Assembly (NCBI RefSeq): GCF_029784155.1
Contig: NC_073691.1
Span: 23,357,639 to 23,421,638, forward strand
DNA: 64,000 nucleotides
Reading direction: 5' to 3'
Source: Uranotaenia lowii
Taxonomy: Eukaryota; Arthropoda; Insecta; Diptera; Culicidae
The notes under the pieces were generated by a model. It saw only the letters and a list, made by a program, of their open reading frames with translations, was not told the DNA's origin and ran no database searches. The translations under genes and the position numbers were made by a program. Below, in pieces: positions 46,507 to 58,249 of the stretch; within the stretch, counting starts at the first letter, position 1; each line of letters opens with the position of its first letter.

Positions 46507-47385
46507 TCTCCCTTCCTTTCCGAAGAAAAACTGTTCTAACAAGTTTTGTTTAAAAAATTCGTTAAACTCTATCACCTCTATTGAATTATCATACATGTCA
46601 CGTCAAAACCAATTATGCAGACTTTCCATGCATACTACGAACCTTTAAAAATTACTTGTATCCTCTAATATCTGACCTGTCGTACGATTAAATTTGAGCT
46701 CTTTTAAAATGCAATTTTATTTAGCTCAACATTCAACTTTTCTTATCACATGAATTTTATGATTTTATTCAATTGTACTTCATAAAGGTCATGCATTTCT
46801 CTAGCTTGTAGTCTTCCTATAGATTTGTTTCAATCTTAGCTTCGTGCAATTCATCATCCAATTATGATTCGATTGTCGTACTTTTAGCTTGACTCTTGAC
46901 TCATTCTTCATTCATAACCTGCTCGATTGCATAATTTAAAGGGATGTACTTTAATAGCTTTATTCAGCTTCCCTAATCTGTCATTCATCTCATATTATCG
47001 CTTTCCATCTTCTGTATTAGTAAATCTTTCATTTTCGAAACTCGTTGCGTTCTGATATTCACCATTTATTTTCTGAATCTTTTAATCATCTCATCAACTC
47101 GTTTTTTCCCATCATATCAATTTCTCATCTTGTAATCATCTCATTAACCCATATCTCCCACACAATTTCTTCTATCCATTGTTTTCATCTTGCTTTATTT
47201 CCCCCCCAAGCATCTTCTCCTTGTTTCATCTTCCTAGTTTCATATCTTCCAACCGTCTCGCCACTCTATTATCTTCCGTTCTTCTCATCGTCTAATTATC
47301 TTATTTTAATATATTATTTACTCTACTTTCCATTATAAAACCTCCACACTTACATCGATGCGCAGAATGTATTTTTTTACATTAA
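46507..47385 (+). other. Pyrimidine-rich tract, no gene
   Basis: The plus strand is strongly biased to T and C, with recurring TCATCTCATC-type words from about 46900 to 47340. Strand asymmetry of this kind can mark transcribed non-coding or satellite-derived DNA. No convincing protein is present. Confidence 0.45.
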
Positions 47386-47990
47386 AATACAGTCCTTTTA
47401 TCTCGCCGTTTCGATGTAGCTGTCTTCTCAACACGCTTATTTTGCAGTTCTCCAGACTCGCATTTCATAGGCTGTCTTCTCAACTCGACTTGTTATAAAA
47501 TACAGCTGTCCTCTCAACACGCTGTTTTTATTTTGCGGTCCTTCCAACTCGCAATTTACAGGCTGTCCTCTCAACTCGCCTTTATTTCAATACAGCTGTC
47601 CTCTTAACACGCTGTTTTTATTTTGCGGTCCTCCCAACTCGCAATTCACAGGCTGTCCTCTCAACTCGCCTTTATTTCAATACAGCTGTCCTCTCAACAC
47701 GCTGTTCTTACTTTGCGGTCCTCTCAACTCGCAAGCATAGGCTGTCCTCTCAACTCGCCTTTCAATTTCAAGCTGTCCTCTCAACTCGCTTGAAATTTCT
47801 ATCGATACGTCCAGGCTGTCCTCTCAACTCGCCTTTAAATTTCAAGCTGTCCTCTCAACTCGCTGGAAATTTCTATCGATACGTTCAGGCTGTCCTCTCA
47901 ACCCGCCATTCAATTTCAAGCTGTCCTCTCAACCCGCTTGAAATTGTGAACATGATCAAGCTGTCCTTACGACTCACTTAAGATTTCATT
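47386..47990 (+). repeat. Array of about 17 short hairpins with a conserved 14-nt loop
   Basis: The core TGTCCTCTCAACTC (with small variants) recurs about 17 times between GC and GC. In nearly every unit the flanks are complementary to each other, although their sequence differs between units: ACAGC/GCTGT (47502, 47592, 47682), TTGC/GCAA (47533, 47623, 47713), AGGC/GCCT (47560, 47650, 47739, 47813) and AATTTCAAGC/GCTTGAAATT (47764 and 47912). Units are grouped in 90-bp triplets (47502-47705) and then 74-bp pairs (47764-47945). The edges are degenerate. See findings. Confidence 0.92.
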
Positions 47991-48143
47991 TTTTTTCACT
48001 TCAATCTATGCTTTTGGTTTCAAATACTTTTCATATAATGAGTATTCGAATAACTCATTTTACCACAGTTGTTTCTGTTCAAGCCGATGGTCTTGAATAA
48101 TCTCTATCAATTTCCAGCGTAATAAAACTTATAAGAAAGATCT
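47991..48143. other. Spacer between hairpin array and heat-shock elements
   Basis: About 150 bp without repeats. CTTATAAG at about 48128-48135 is a palindromic TATA-like string that could in principle serve a leftward promoter. Confidence 0.35.
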
Positions 48144-48340
48144 AGAAGGTTCTCAAATATACGTTATAATTTTATTACATCTTACTTGGAAGGTTCTAGA
48201 AATTTCTGCCGTTTATTCCATGCGCACGCACGGAAGATTCCAGAACTATCCCGGCGCGCGAACCATCGTCTATATGGAGGTGTTCCAGAATATTCTAATG
48301 GATTTAAATAGAAGCGCGCGTCGTGATGTGAGTTAGTTGT
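48144..48340 (+). promoter_or_regulatory. Heat-shock-type promoter: four HSEs, TATA-like box, probable start
   Basis: Heat-shock elements are alternating nGAAn/nTTCn pentamers bound by HSF trimers. Here 48144-48153 has two pentamers, 48188-48207 four perfect ones (GGAAG GTTCT AGAAA TTTCT), 48232-48251 three plus one imperfect, and 48282-48296 three perfect ones. TTTAAATAGAAGCGC at 48303-48317 resembles the TATA region of fly hsp70 (TATAAATAGAGGCGC). A start site would fall near 48330-48336 (GTGAGTTAG). The downstream sequence is A-rich like fly hsp leaders. No heat-shock protein gene follows within the window. Confidence 0.75.
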
Positions 48341-48410
48341 TAATCTAATCCGCGTGTTTTAACGTCGTCCTTCGTGAAGTAACCTACCAACAAGTGAACC
48401 TTCCAAGTGA

Positions 48411-48581
48411 ATGTCAGAGAAAGGGTTGAGAATAATAAAGAGTAAAATTGTAGTGCTAATTAAACGAGTATTTTCATTAGTTTGCCAAAAATACAGTCCA
48501 CTTGCCCAAACAGTTTCCCAATGGGTAATATTAAAACTGTTTGATTTTTGGACGAGAATGATTAAACTAAATTCAGCGTGA
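48411..48581 (+). CDS. Small open frame downstream of the heat-shock-type promoter
   Basis: The first ATG of the inferred transcript (AGTGAATG context, about 75-80 nt after the likely start) opens a 56-codon frame, MSEKGLRIIKSKIVVLIKRV and onward, ending at TGA 48579-48581. It has no similarity I recognise to heat-shock proteins or any domain. It is basic at the N terminus with a hydrophobic stretch. It could be a leader peptide-like frame, a chance frame in a non-coding RNA, or the start of a pseudogene. Translation is not supported beyond position and context. Confidence 0.2.
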   Translation: MSEKGLRIIKSKIVVLIKRVFSLVCQKYSPLAQTVSQWVILKLFDFWTRMIKLNSA

Positions 48582-48665
48582 AGCGTTTACCACATTTGTT
48601 TACCTTTCCGATTCGATTCCTTTCCTTCAAATTTCTGTTCCTATCATGATGGAAAGAAATTACCT

Positions 48666-48853
48666 GCCACCGGATCACTAACTGCAGCGGGAACGACACG
48701 CACTACTCAGCCTACTCGCTTGCTCGCCGACTGACTGACTGACTGACTGACTCACTCGCTGCACGCTCGTGTGGGGGTAACGCGGTATCCTTTTAATCCA
48801 CTCACATGGAGAGAATGTATGATGTACCCATACGTCCATTCGTGCACCACACA
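48666..48853. repeat. Direct repeat, copy R2
   Basis: This is nearly identical to R1 but about 24 bp longer, because of extra sequence around the (CTGA)n run at about 48705-48752. The 2.3 kb between R1 and R2 holds the pyrimidine-rich tract, the hairpin array and the heat-shock-type promoter. Confidence 0.85.
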
Positions 48854-51800
48854 GTTGAGATGGTTCAGAATCACTAATAAGAATATGAAGTATGAGAAAA
48901 TGAAGGAAATCAGAAAAAATGAAATGATTAATGATTTCGGACGAGACCATTTAGGTCCGGCTGATTTTTTTCATGTTTTACGTGGAAATTTAACAAGTTC
49001 TGAAAAGTTCAGTACCGATCTCAAGATTTGAAGCTTTTTTAGAATTTCACCAGTCTCAGTTTTTTGAACTTATCCTCTATGAAAAGTAATTATGAAACGA
49101 TCATATCAGTTTTCCAGATTTCCAGGTCAACCGTCTTTGACTTTTAAACTAGGTATCCTAACGGGCTACCTATATTGTTCGAACTTTTCAAACGTGTTTT
49201 TTTTAGAATTTAGAGCTGGCTAGAAGTGTTAAAAATATAAAAGGGCAGCCACTGAAAGGATAGGTGCCTGAGTTCCGCTCAAATACATGTTTAATTTTTC
49301 CCATTTTTCATTAAAAATTTATTTAAATTTTATTATTTAATTTCCAAAATGTGATCGTGAAATATAACCTTTTGATCTTCCGATCATAACCAAAAGAAAT
49401 GACATTCAAATTGTTGAAAACATTTCAATACATGTTTTTATTTCGAAATTTTTCGGTGAACTTTAATATAGATCAAACAAAAGCTACTCATCGAGTAGCT
49501 CGAAACGTATATACAACTAGTAAATTTTGGTTGATTATTATTAAAACTCACCGGACGTCGTCGATAATTTCGAAGTACAAACAAAAGCGTTGATAAAACC
49601 AAAATTCCAATTAATATAAGTTTGTCCGCTTGATTGTATGACAATCTCTCATAGTGCGTTACCATAGTTGCCATAGTAACCACAGGAATTGTTTTATTTT
49701 CATAATAAACAAGAATGAGCGTCAAGGATATGCATGAAGTAAACATGGAAAGTTAGGCTGGCAGATTTTATAATGTTTTAATTCATATTGAAATGAATTT
49801 CTTTTTCAACAAAGTAAAAATAAATATCTGATCAAGCGATTCTATGTGCGTGCTTGTCTTAATGAATCAAGTGCGAGTGGTGCGAAAAACAATGGAATTT
49901 TATGTTATGCTTTCCAGAACTTTTCAGCACGTTTTCGATCCTGGCAATTTTTTTCTCAAAAACGGATGAAAAACCTTGCATTCCATTTGAAATTTTCAAA
50001 TACAAATCCGGGTATTATCCGGTCGAATTAGAGCAAAATTTTTCCATTATTCAAACAAAATCAGGAAAAGATAGAAGAAACTTGTACCTTTATTTTTTCG
50101 TCGAAGCACATCAAATGTGATCAATGCTTCAAAAAAGTTGTTATTAATGTTGATGAAAATAATTATAATAATTCTGATTTCAGGTCAGAAATTAAAACAA
50201 ATCATTACACAATTTAATTATTTTTTTGGTAAATTCAACAAATTATGTGAATACATGCGTACAAAAACCGGACCATTGTTATAAAATCCGGGAATCCGGG
50301 CACGCCTCGATATTTTCCTTGAATATTATGGCACGCCAGGGTAAAACCAGGAAATCTAGAATGCTATACGTTCTATACTATACACTGTCTACGCTACGCT
50401 ATACGCTGTCAGTCGGAACATCTGAAAAGTTTTTCATATTATTAAAAATAATCTTTTCCATTCCATTGAAGTATTAAAAATGTTTTTGACAGTTTTCAAC
50501 AGTTGAAGAAAGAAAATGTTATGGCCAGTCATTTGATCAATTTACAAGCATTCAATTTACAGTTGAATTGATCTAAAATCTAAATGATTTCATGTCACCC
50601 TAACTTAATTTGCTTCAGTACCGCCATCTGATAAATATAAAAAGGTTTTTAATAAATGCGACAGATGGCAGATTTGTATCTCTCTAGCGGAAAACTACGC
50701 AGGAGGTGCTTAAAGAAATCCATTCTGAGACTAGATCAAAAATTAGTCTCCAAGGTCTGTTTTCTGTTATCCTGTTTTGGTGACGATTAGATTTTTTATT
50801 TTTTTTCTAAACTAGGATTTATTACACATGATGATTTAGAATGCATGAATCCAGAACGATTGACTTGTAAGAAATTTGTTGTGAGATTTAGTCTTGGAGC
50901 TTCAGTTTTGGTTAAGATGAAAAATGTTGGTAAGAAGGTTTTGGTATCAATTTGAAAAGATTTATAAATAATATTTCTAATTTTATGATCTGAATTGAAA
51001 TAATTTTTGAAATTTGATACATTTACCAGATTTTCAATAATTTTTTGAAAAACAAAACATAGGAAAAATTTTCTTCCTCTTCAGTCAGAACTCGAAACAT
51101 TTCATATTTTCGTCTTTTATTGGATGATTAGCTAATTTGAAAATGTGCCTACTTACCATCCCTATTAAGACTGAAACATATGATAAAATTTCTCGACCAT
51201 TCAAACTCTTTTGATCAGCAAAGTACAGCAAACATGCAGTACATCCTCTACTATAAAACGAAGTTAAACAAGCCAGAAGCCGGCAAGGGTTTAGGTAAAC
51301 CGATAGATATCGATTAGCTGTCCGGACGAGTGTTGTCCATCTTCCTCATCCGGAAGGTAGTTTCTTTCATCCGTCCTTTCTCGGAAATTGGGGGCCACTA
51401 TGGATCCGGAGATCCGGATCCCAAATTCTTCGGTGTAAGAAAACAGAAAGCTGAAAAACTTTTATCGAATTTGTAGTAAAATTCAAACCCCCTTTCCGGG
51501 AGTTCTTGCTCGAAGCTCTTTAGCCGATGGGTAAAATTCTCAGGATGGATGGAATTTGTCCAATGCTGTTTACATGTGTGTGGGCGGTGGAAGGTCAGGG
51601 AAAAATTCCACCCACCAGAATTCGAAACTTCTTCGTTTTTTGAGGTGATTGTAAGAAGTGATGAATGATTTCCTTCTCACGTTATACAAAGAGCTAAGGC
51701 AGCACGAAGTTAAGCCGGTGTTGAACCATGAAGAAGACGGACGGAAGATTGAGCACTTGTACCATCCGATTGGGCAAGTTTTTGCCATCTTTTGGGGATC

Positions 51801-52859
51801 CCGTTTTATGGTTGTAGTTCTCCGGAACCGAAAAAGAAATTTGCTCCCAAGTGGGTCCTTCGAAATGTCCCTCCGGAACTATTATTCGATCATTCGCGCA
51901 AAAACATTTTTTTGGCTTCCTCATAAATTTTCCTATCCTTTGGCGTAATCGAGGCTAAAAAAACATGATTCAGGATCATAAATTACCGAAACAAAACAAT
52001 TTTTTTTCTCCAAATAATTCTTAGTCAGATACCCAATCGTGATACCAAAAGGTCGACAACCGACCTAAGTATGTGAGTAAATATGTTGGCACAACCGAGA
52101 GAAAAACTTCCAAGTTTTCACTGAAAAGATTCTCAAGATTGGCTGGATTGAAAAATAACGCTTCGAAATGGAACCGATTGTTTGTTCGTCATTGTTGTAA
52201 TTTGTTGGAAAACTTCTCTCGGCGAAGTGCTGGACCTTATCCTGCATCGAAATATAGAAAAGAAAGATAAATTGTTTCATTTAGTTCTTGAAAGAAAAAA
52301 AGTAGTTTTTGTTCGATGTATTGATGCCAGTGAATCTTCAAGATGATTTGTTTTCTCCCAAAACAGAAACATCCTTTGAAACAGAAAATATAATTTTTGC
52401 AGTTCCATGCTAAAATATCTTTTTTTCAAAAAGAAATTTGGTTTTGGAAAGGCCTGCTACGCCGTGCTACGGATTTCCTTTACTCAATAAAATCCACATT
52501 CAAAGTTAAAAGTTGCTCACATAACAAGATGTTCGTATCTGTTTTTAGAATTACATTACATTACTATGTTTGGACAAAGTTGTGCAACGTAAAAAAGATC
52601 GTGTATAACTAATCGAGTTATTAATAAGTCCATATCTACGTACATACATATGTCAAAAATTCCTGCATAATATAATTTTGATTCAATAATGATCACTGGC
52701 TATCGATCAAGATTTTTTTCATTGCCATTCCATTTGTTTCAATAAGAATGAGTTTGGATTTAATGGAGATTAATTATTTGTCATTGCATGGAACAATGGA
52801 ACACTGATGACCGTTTTTCTCTAAACTGTCTTTCACTGAGCCACTGATTGCTCAAAATG
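48854..52859. other. AT-rich DNA, no gene recognised
   Basis: 49485-49503 is a perfect 8-bp stem (AGCTACTC/GAGTAGCT) followed by CGAAACG, which recalls the Penelope ribozyme arm but lacks CTGANGA. 51280-51450 and 51600-51950 are slightly less AT-rich. Nothing else is supported. Confidence 0.35.
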
Positions 52860-53960
52860 CTTCCCCCTGCTACTGGACAAAAGTTAATTATACACATACG
52901 CTCAGAACGACTCTAATAAAATAAACACCAGAACAAGTAACATCGTCAAAATGCCGCAACGGTCGACGACGAAGAAAGTGGTCCATCAGCAGCAACACAG
53001 GTCTTTTATTATTGCATGAGCCGCATCCTTGTGCAAGTCGAATGGATGGTTTGTTCTGGAAGACAACGGCAACGACGACTCTGGCATCTCTGCTCTCTGG
53101 AGCCACTGCTTCTACTGGGAGCACGATTGCCGGCAGCTCAAGCCAGCCTGGCTACCATGAGCGGATTAATGGGAGGTAATTAAATCAATCAACCATCCCG
53201 GCTGAAGCCATCACAGAGTTCTTCACACAGTTTTCCTGTGAAAAACATGGTCCTGTTGCAGGTCTTTGGCCTGACTTTTTCTCTGAACTGTGGAAGGGGG
53301 AATCCGGAGACAATACAATTGTCCTGGGTGTCAACCGGAGGAGTGATAATTTAATTATCCTCATCTGGTGATGTGCCACATGTAGCAGGAGCTACTAGTA
53401 GAAGGTACTCACTTAGAGCTCAGTAATAGCATAGTTGTTAGTAGGATACCGTGTGAGTCTTGCCATCAACTCCGATCCAATTCCGGTGTCTGGTCAAGCG
53501 GATAAGTGAAACCATATCCTTCTCCATTCAGATGGATCATCGTCTCTGTTGAATGAGTTTTAATTGGTTTCCAGCAGTCAGCCAGCCTCCCAGATAAAGT
53601 TTTACCGGGATGTCTCTGGAATAGACCAGACCCGAAGAAGCCCGTTATCAATTAGGCTCATCTTACTTGTCGGTTCCGGTTGATGACTTCTTCCTCTTTG
53701 TTGGTGCCACACCCACTGATGTAAACATTTGTGTCCCTTCAAACAAGAACTAAAAGATTGTGGAAAGGGAAAAAGCTCGGACTATCATTTACGGATGTTA
53801 TGACAGCTACTTCATGGATAAGTTCTAAACTGTAAAACCACAACAACACAGCTCCGGTAGCTTGATTAGTCAACTGTTTCGTCACCTGCGGTTGACCGTA
53901 ATGAGAAAGTGTGGTCGGGTGCTTGTCATAGACAGCTGGCGGCTTCAATCTGCATACTTT
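52860..53960. other. Unique, less AT-rich block, possible exon or regulatory DNA
   Basis: Higher G+C, CAG- and ACG-rich words (CATCAGCAGCAACACAGG near 52985; ACGGCAACGACGACTC near 53067) and no TIR ends set this block apart. No long open frame with protein character is visible on either strand. It could be untranslated exon, enhancer or unrecognised repeat. Confidence 0.3.
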
Positions 53961-54623
53961 CCTTTTTTGAAGCTAGCTTAGTTTGATTTAATCTTCTGTT
54001 CAACAGAAAGCAATTTTATCGGACAATTGAAATTCAAACTTACTATTGAAGATTGCATTGAAGGTTCAGACCCAAAATTCTGAAACAAAATCAGAAGTGG
54101 TTATAATTTTTTTCAAAGATTTTTTTAATTTTTTCTTACATTTTGACTCATATTTCCTTCGAACTAAAATTCTACGAGTCACTTCAATTCCAACGAACAG
54201 GCAGCAGGTTCCGTCCCGGAGTCACATTTCATCCTATTTTGATAACACTAAAGTGACAGTTGCGTGAGTCAAAGAAAGGCCAAAGTAGGCTGCCTTTTTT
54301 ATGATGGACTATATCTGCCCAAGCCTGCTGCGACGTGATGAAGCAGAAAAAAATACTCACCAAATGACAACGAATAGCGCAAGCTACACCTGAGACGGTG
54401 ACAGTCCGCATTCCGGTGCTTTTCCCGGCCCGGTGACAAATGACAGAAGCAATCTAAACCTAGTAGAGTCGAAGCCACGTGGCCACTCGGGGATAGTGCT
54501 CGCCATTTTAATATGGTTTCGTGAAGATGGAAAGGTAAAAATGAATAAAAAAGTGACTGTAGGATTGGAATGATTGCTTTTAGAAAGTCATTCTCAGTTT
54601 GTGATGCAGAAGCTTTCATAACT

Positions 54624-57600
54624 ATGAAAAACGACAAAAACAAAAATAACAAAAATAACAAAAATAACAAAAATGACAAAAATGACAAATTATAAAAATT
54701 ACAAAAATGAAAAAATAAAAAAAATGAAAAAAATGACAAAAATGAAAAAAATGACAAAAATGACAAAAATGACAAAAGTGACAAAAATGCCAAAAATGAC
54801 AAAAATGACAAAAATGACAAAAATGACAAAAATGACAAAAATGACAAAAATGACAAAAATGACAAAAATGACAAAAATAAAAAAAAATGACAAAAATGAC
54901 AAAAATGACAAAAATGACAAAAATGACAAAAATGACAAAAATGACAAAAATGACAAAAATGACAAAAATGACAAAAATGACAAAAATGACAAAAATGACA
55001 AAAATGACAAAAATGACAAAAATGACAAAAATGACAAAAATGACAAAAATGACAAAAATGACAAAAATGACAAAAATGACAAAAATGACAAAAATGACAA
55101 AAATGACAAAAATGACAAAAATGACAAAAATGACAAAAATGACAAAAATGACAAAAATGACAAAAATGACAAAAATGACAAAAATGACAAAAATGACAAA
55201 AATGACAAAAATGACAAAAATGACAAAAATGACAAAAATGACAAAAATGACAAAAATGACAAAAATGACAAAAATGACAAAACTGACAAAACTGACAAAA
55301 ATGACAAAAATGACAAAAATGACAAAAATGACAAAAATGACAAAAATGACAAAAATGACAAAAATGACAAAAATGACAAAAATGACAAAAATGACAAAAA
55401 TGACAAAAATGACAAAAATGACAAAAATGACAAAAATGACAAAAATGACAAAAATGACAAAAATGACAAAAATGACAAAAATGACAAAAATGACAAAAAT
55501 GACAAAAATGACAAAAATGACAAAAATGACAAAAATGACAAAAATGACAAAAATGACAAAAATGACAAAAATGACAAAAATGACAAAAATGACAAAAATG
55601 ACAAAAATGACAAAAATGACAAAAATGACAAAAATGACAAAAATGACAAAAATGACAAAAATGACAAAAATGACAAAAATGACAAAAATGACAAAAATGA
55701 CAAAAATGACAAAAATGACAAAAATGACAAAAATGACAAAAATGACAAAAATGACAAAAATGACAAAAATGACAAAAATGACAAAAATGACAAAAATGAC
55801 AAAAATGACAAAAATGACAAAAATGACAAAAATGACAAAAATGACAAAAATGACAAAAATGACAAAAATGACAAAAATGACAAAAATGACAAAAATGACA
55901 AAAATGACAAAAATGACAAAAATGACAAAAATGACAAAAATGACAAAAATGACAAAAATGACAAAAACGACAAAAACGACAAAAATGACAAAAATGACAA
56001 AAATGACAAAAATGACAAAAATGACAAAAATGACAAAAATGACAAAAATGACAAAAATGACAAAAATGACAAAAATGACAAAAATGACAAAAATGACAAA
56101 AATGACAGAAATGACAGAAATGACAGAAATGACAAAAATGACAAAAATGACAAAAATGACAAAAATGACAAAAATGACAAAAATGACAAAAATGACAAAA
56201 ATGACAAAAATGACAAAAATGACAAAAATGACAAAAATGACAAAAATGACAAAAATGACAAAAATGACAAAAATGACAAAAATGACAAAAATGACAAAAA
56301 TGACAAAAATGACAAAAATGACAAAAATGACAAAAATGACAAAAATGACAAAAATGACAAAAATGACAAAAATGACAAAAATGACAAAAATGACAAAAAT
56401 GACAAAAATGACAAAAATGACAAAAATGACAAAAATGACAAAAATGACAAAAATGACAAAAATGACAAAAATGACAAAAATGACAAAAATGACAAAAATG
56501 ACAAAAATGACAAAAATGACAAAAATGACAAAAATGACAAAAATGACAAAAATGACAAAAATGACAAAAATGACAAAAATGACAAAAATGACAAAAATGA
56601 CAAAAATGACAAAAATGACAAAAATGACAAAAATGACAAAAATGACAAAAATGACAAAAATGACAAAAATGACAAAAATGACAAAAATGACAAAAATGAC
56701 AAAAATGACAAAAATGACAAAAATGACAAAAATGACAAAAATGACAAAAATGACAAAAATGACAAAAATGACAAAAATGACAAAAATGACAAAAATGACA
56801 AAAATGACAAAAATGACAAAAATGACAAAAATGACAAAAATGACAAAAATGACAAAAATGACAAAAATGACAAAAATGACAAAAATGACAAAAATGACAA
56901 AAATGACAAAAATGACAAAAATGACAAAAATGACAAAAATGACAAAAATGACAAAAATGACAAAAATGACAAAAATGACAAAAATGACAAAAATGACAAA
57001 AATGACAAAAATGACAAAAATGACAAAAATGACAAAAATGATAAAAATGACAAAAATGACAAAAATGACAAAAATGACAAAAATGACAAAAATGACAAAA
57101 ATGACAAAAATGACAAAAATGACAAAAATGACAAAAATGACAAAAATGACAAAAATGACAAAAATGACAAAAATGATAAAAATGACAAAAATGACAAAAA
57201 TGACAAAAATGACAAAAATGACAGAAATGACGAAAATGACGAAAATGACAAAAATGACAAAAATGACAAAAATGACAAAAATGACAAAAATGACAAAAAT
57301 GACAAAAATGACAAAAATGACAAAAATGACAAAAATGACAAAAATGACAAAAATGACAAAAATGACAAAAATGACAAAAATGACAAAAATGACAAAAATG
57401 ACAAAAATGACAAAAATGACAAAAATGACAAAAATGACAAAAATGACAAAAATGACAAAAATGACAAAAATGACAAAAATGACAAAAATGACAAAAATGA
57501 CAAAAATGACAAAAATGACAAAACTGACAAAACTGACAAAAATGACAAAAATGACAAAAATGACAAAAATGACAAAAATGACAAAAATGACAAAAATGAC

Positions 57601-58249
57601 AAAAATGACAAAAATGACAAAAATGACAAAAATGACAAAAATGACAAAAATGACAAAAATGACAAAAATGACAAAAATGACAAAAATGACAAAAATGACA
57701 AAAATGACAAAAATGACAAAAATGACAAAAATGACAAAAATGACAAAAATGACAAAAATGACAAAAATGACAAAAATGACAAAAATGACAAAAATGACAA
57801 AAATGACAAAAATGACAAAAATGACAAAACTGACAAAACTGACAAAAATGACAAAAATGACAAAAATGACAAAAATGACAAAAATGACAAAAATGACAAA
57901 AATGACAAAAATGACAAAAATGACAAAAATGACAAAAATGACAAAAATGACAAAAATGACAAAAATGACAAAAATGACAAAAATGACAAAAATGACAAAA
58001 ATGACAAAAATGACAAAAATGACAAAAATGACAAAAATGACAAAAATGACAAAAATGACAAAAATGACAAAAATGACAAAAATGACAAAAATGACAAAAA
58101 TGACAAAAATGACAAAAATGACAAAACTGACAAAACTGACAAAAATGACAAAAATGACAAAAATGACAAAAATGACAAAAATGACAAAAATGACAAAAAT
58201 GACAAAAATGACAAAAATGACAAAAATGACAAAAATGACAAAAATGACA
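54624..58249 (+). repeat. 9-bp satellite (GACAAAAAT)n
   Basis: About 400 tandem monomers, extremely homogeneous. Variant doublets AACTGACAAAACTGAC occur at 55283, 57524, 57830 and 58127, spaced by exact multiples of 9 (2241, 306 and 297 bp). This indicates amplification in blocks of about 33-34 monomers at the right end. The left edge (54624-54890) is degenerate. Because the period is divisible by 3 and only one of six frames has a stop, frames of over 1100 codons exist on both strands. They are artefacts and not genes. Confidence 0.98.

Noticed and set aside
47386..47990. CRISPR-like array
   Set aside because: The repeats are only 18 bp, the intervals are short and repeat in higher-order blocks, and the genome is eukaryotic. 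A hairpin minisatellite explains it better.
46343..48853. R1/R2 as LTRs of a retrotransposon
   Set aside because: No TG...CA ends, target duplication, primer-binding site, gag or pol could be found between them.
49485..49510. Third hammerhead-like ribozyme
   Set aside because: A perfect AGCTACTC/GAGTAGCT hairpin followed by CGAAACG is present, but the essential CTGANGA string is missing.
50621..50675. GCCATCTG/CAGATGGC inverted repeat
   Set aside because: An 8-bp pair with a 30-40 bp gap is expected by chance in 64 kb, and it has no other supporting feature.
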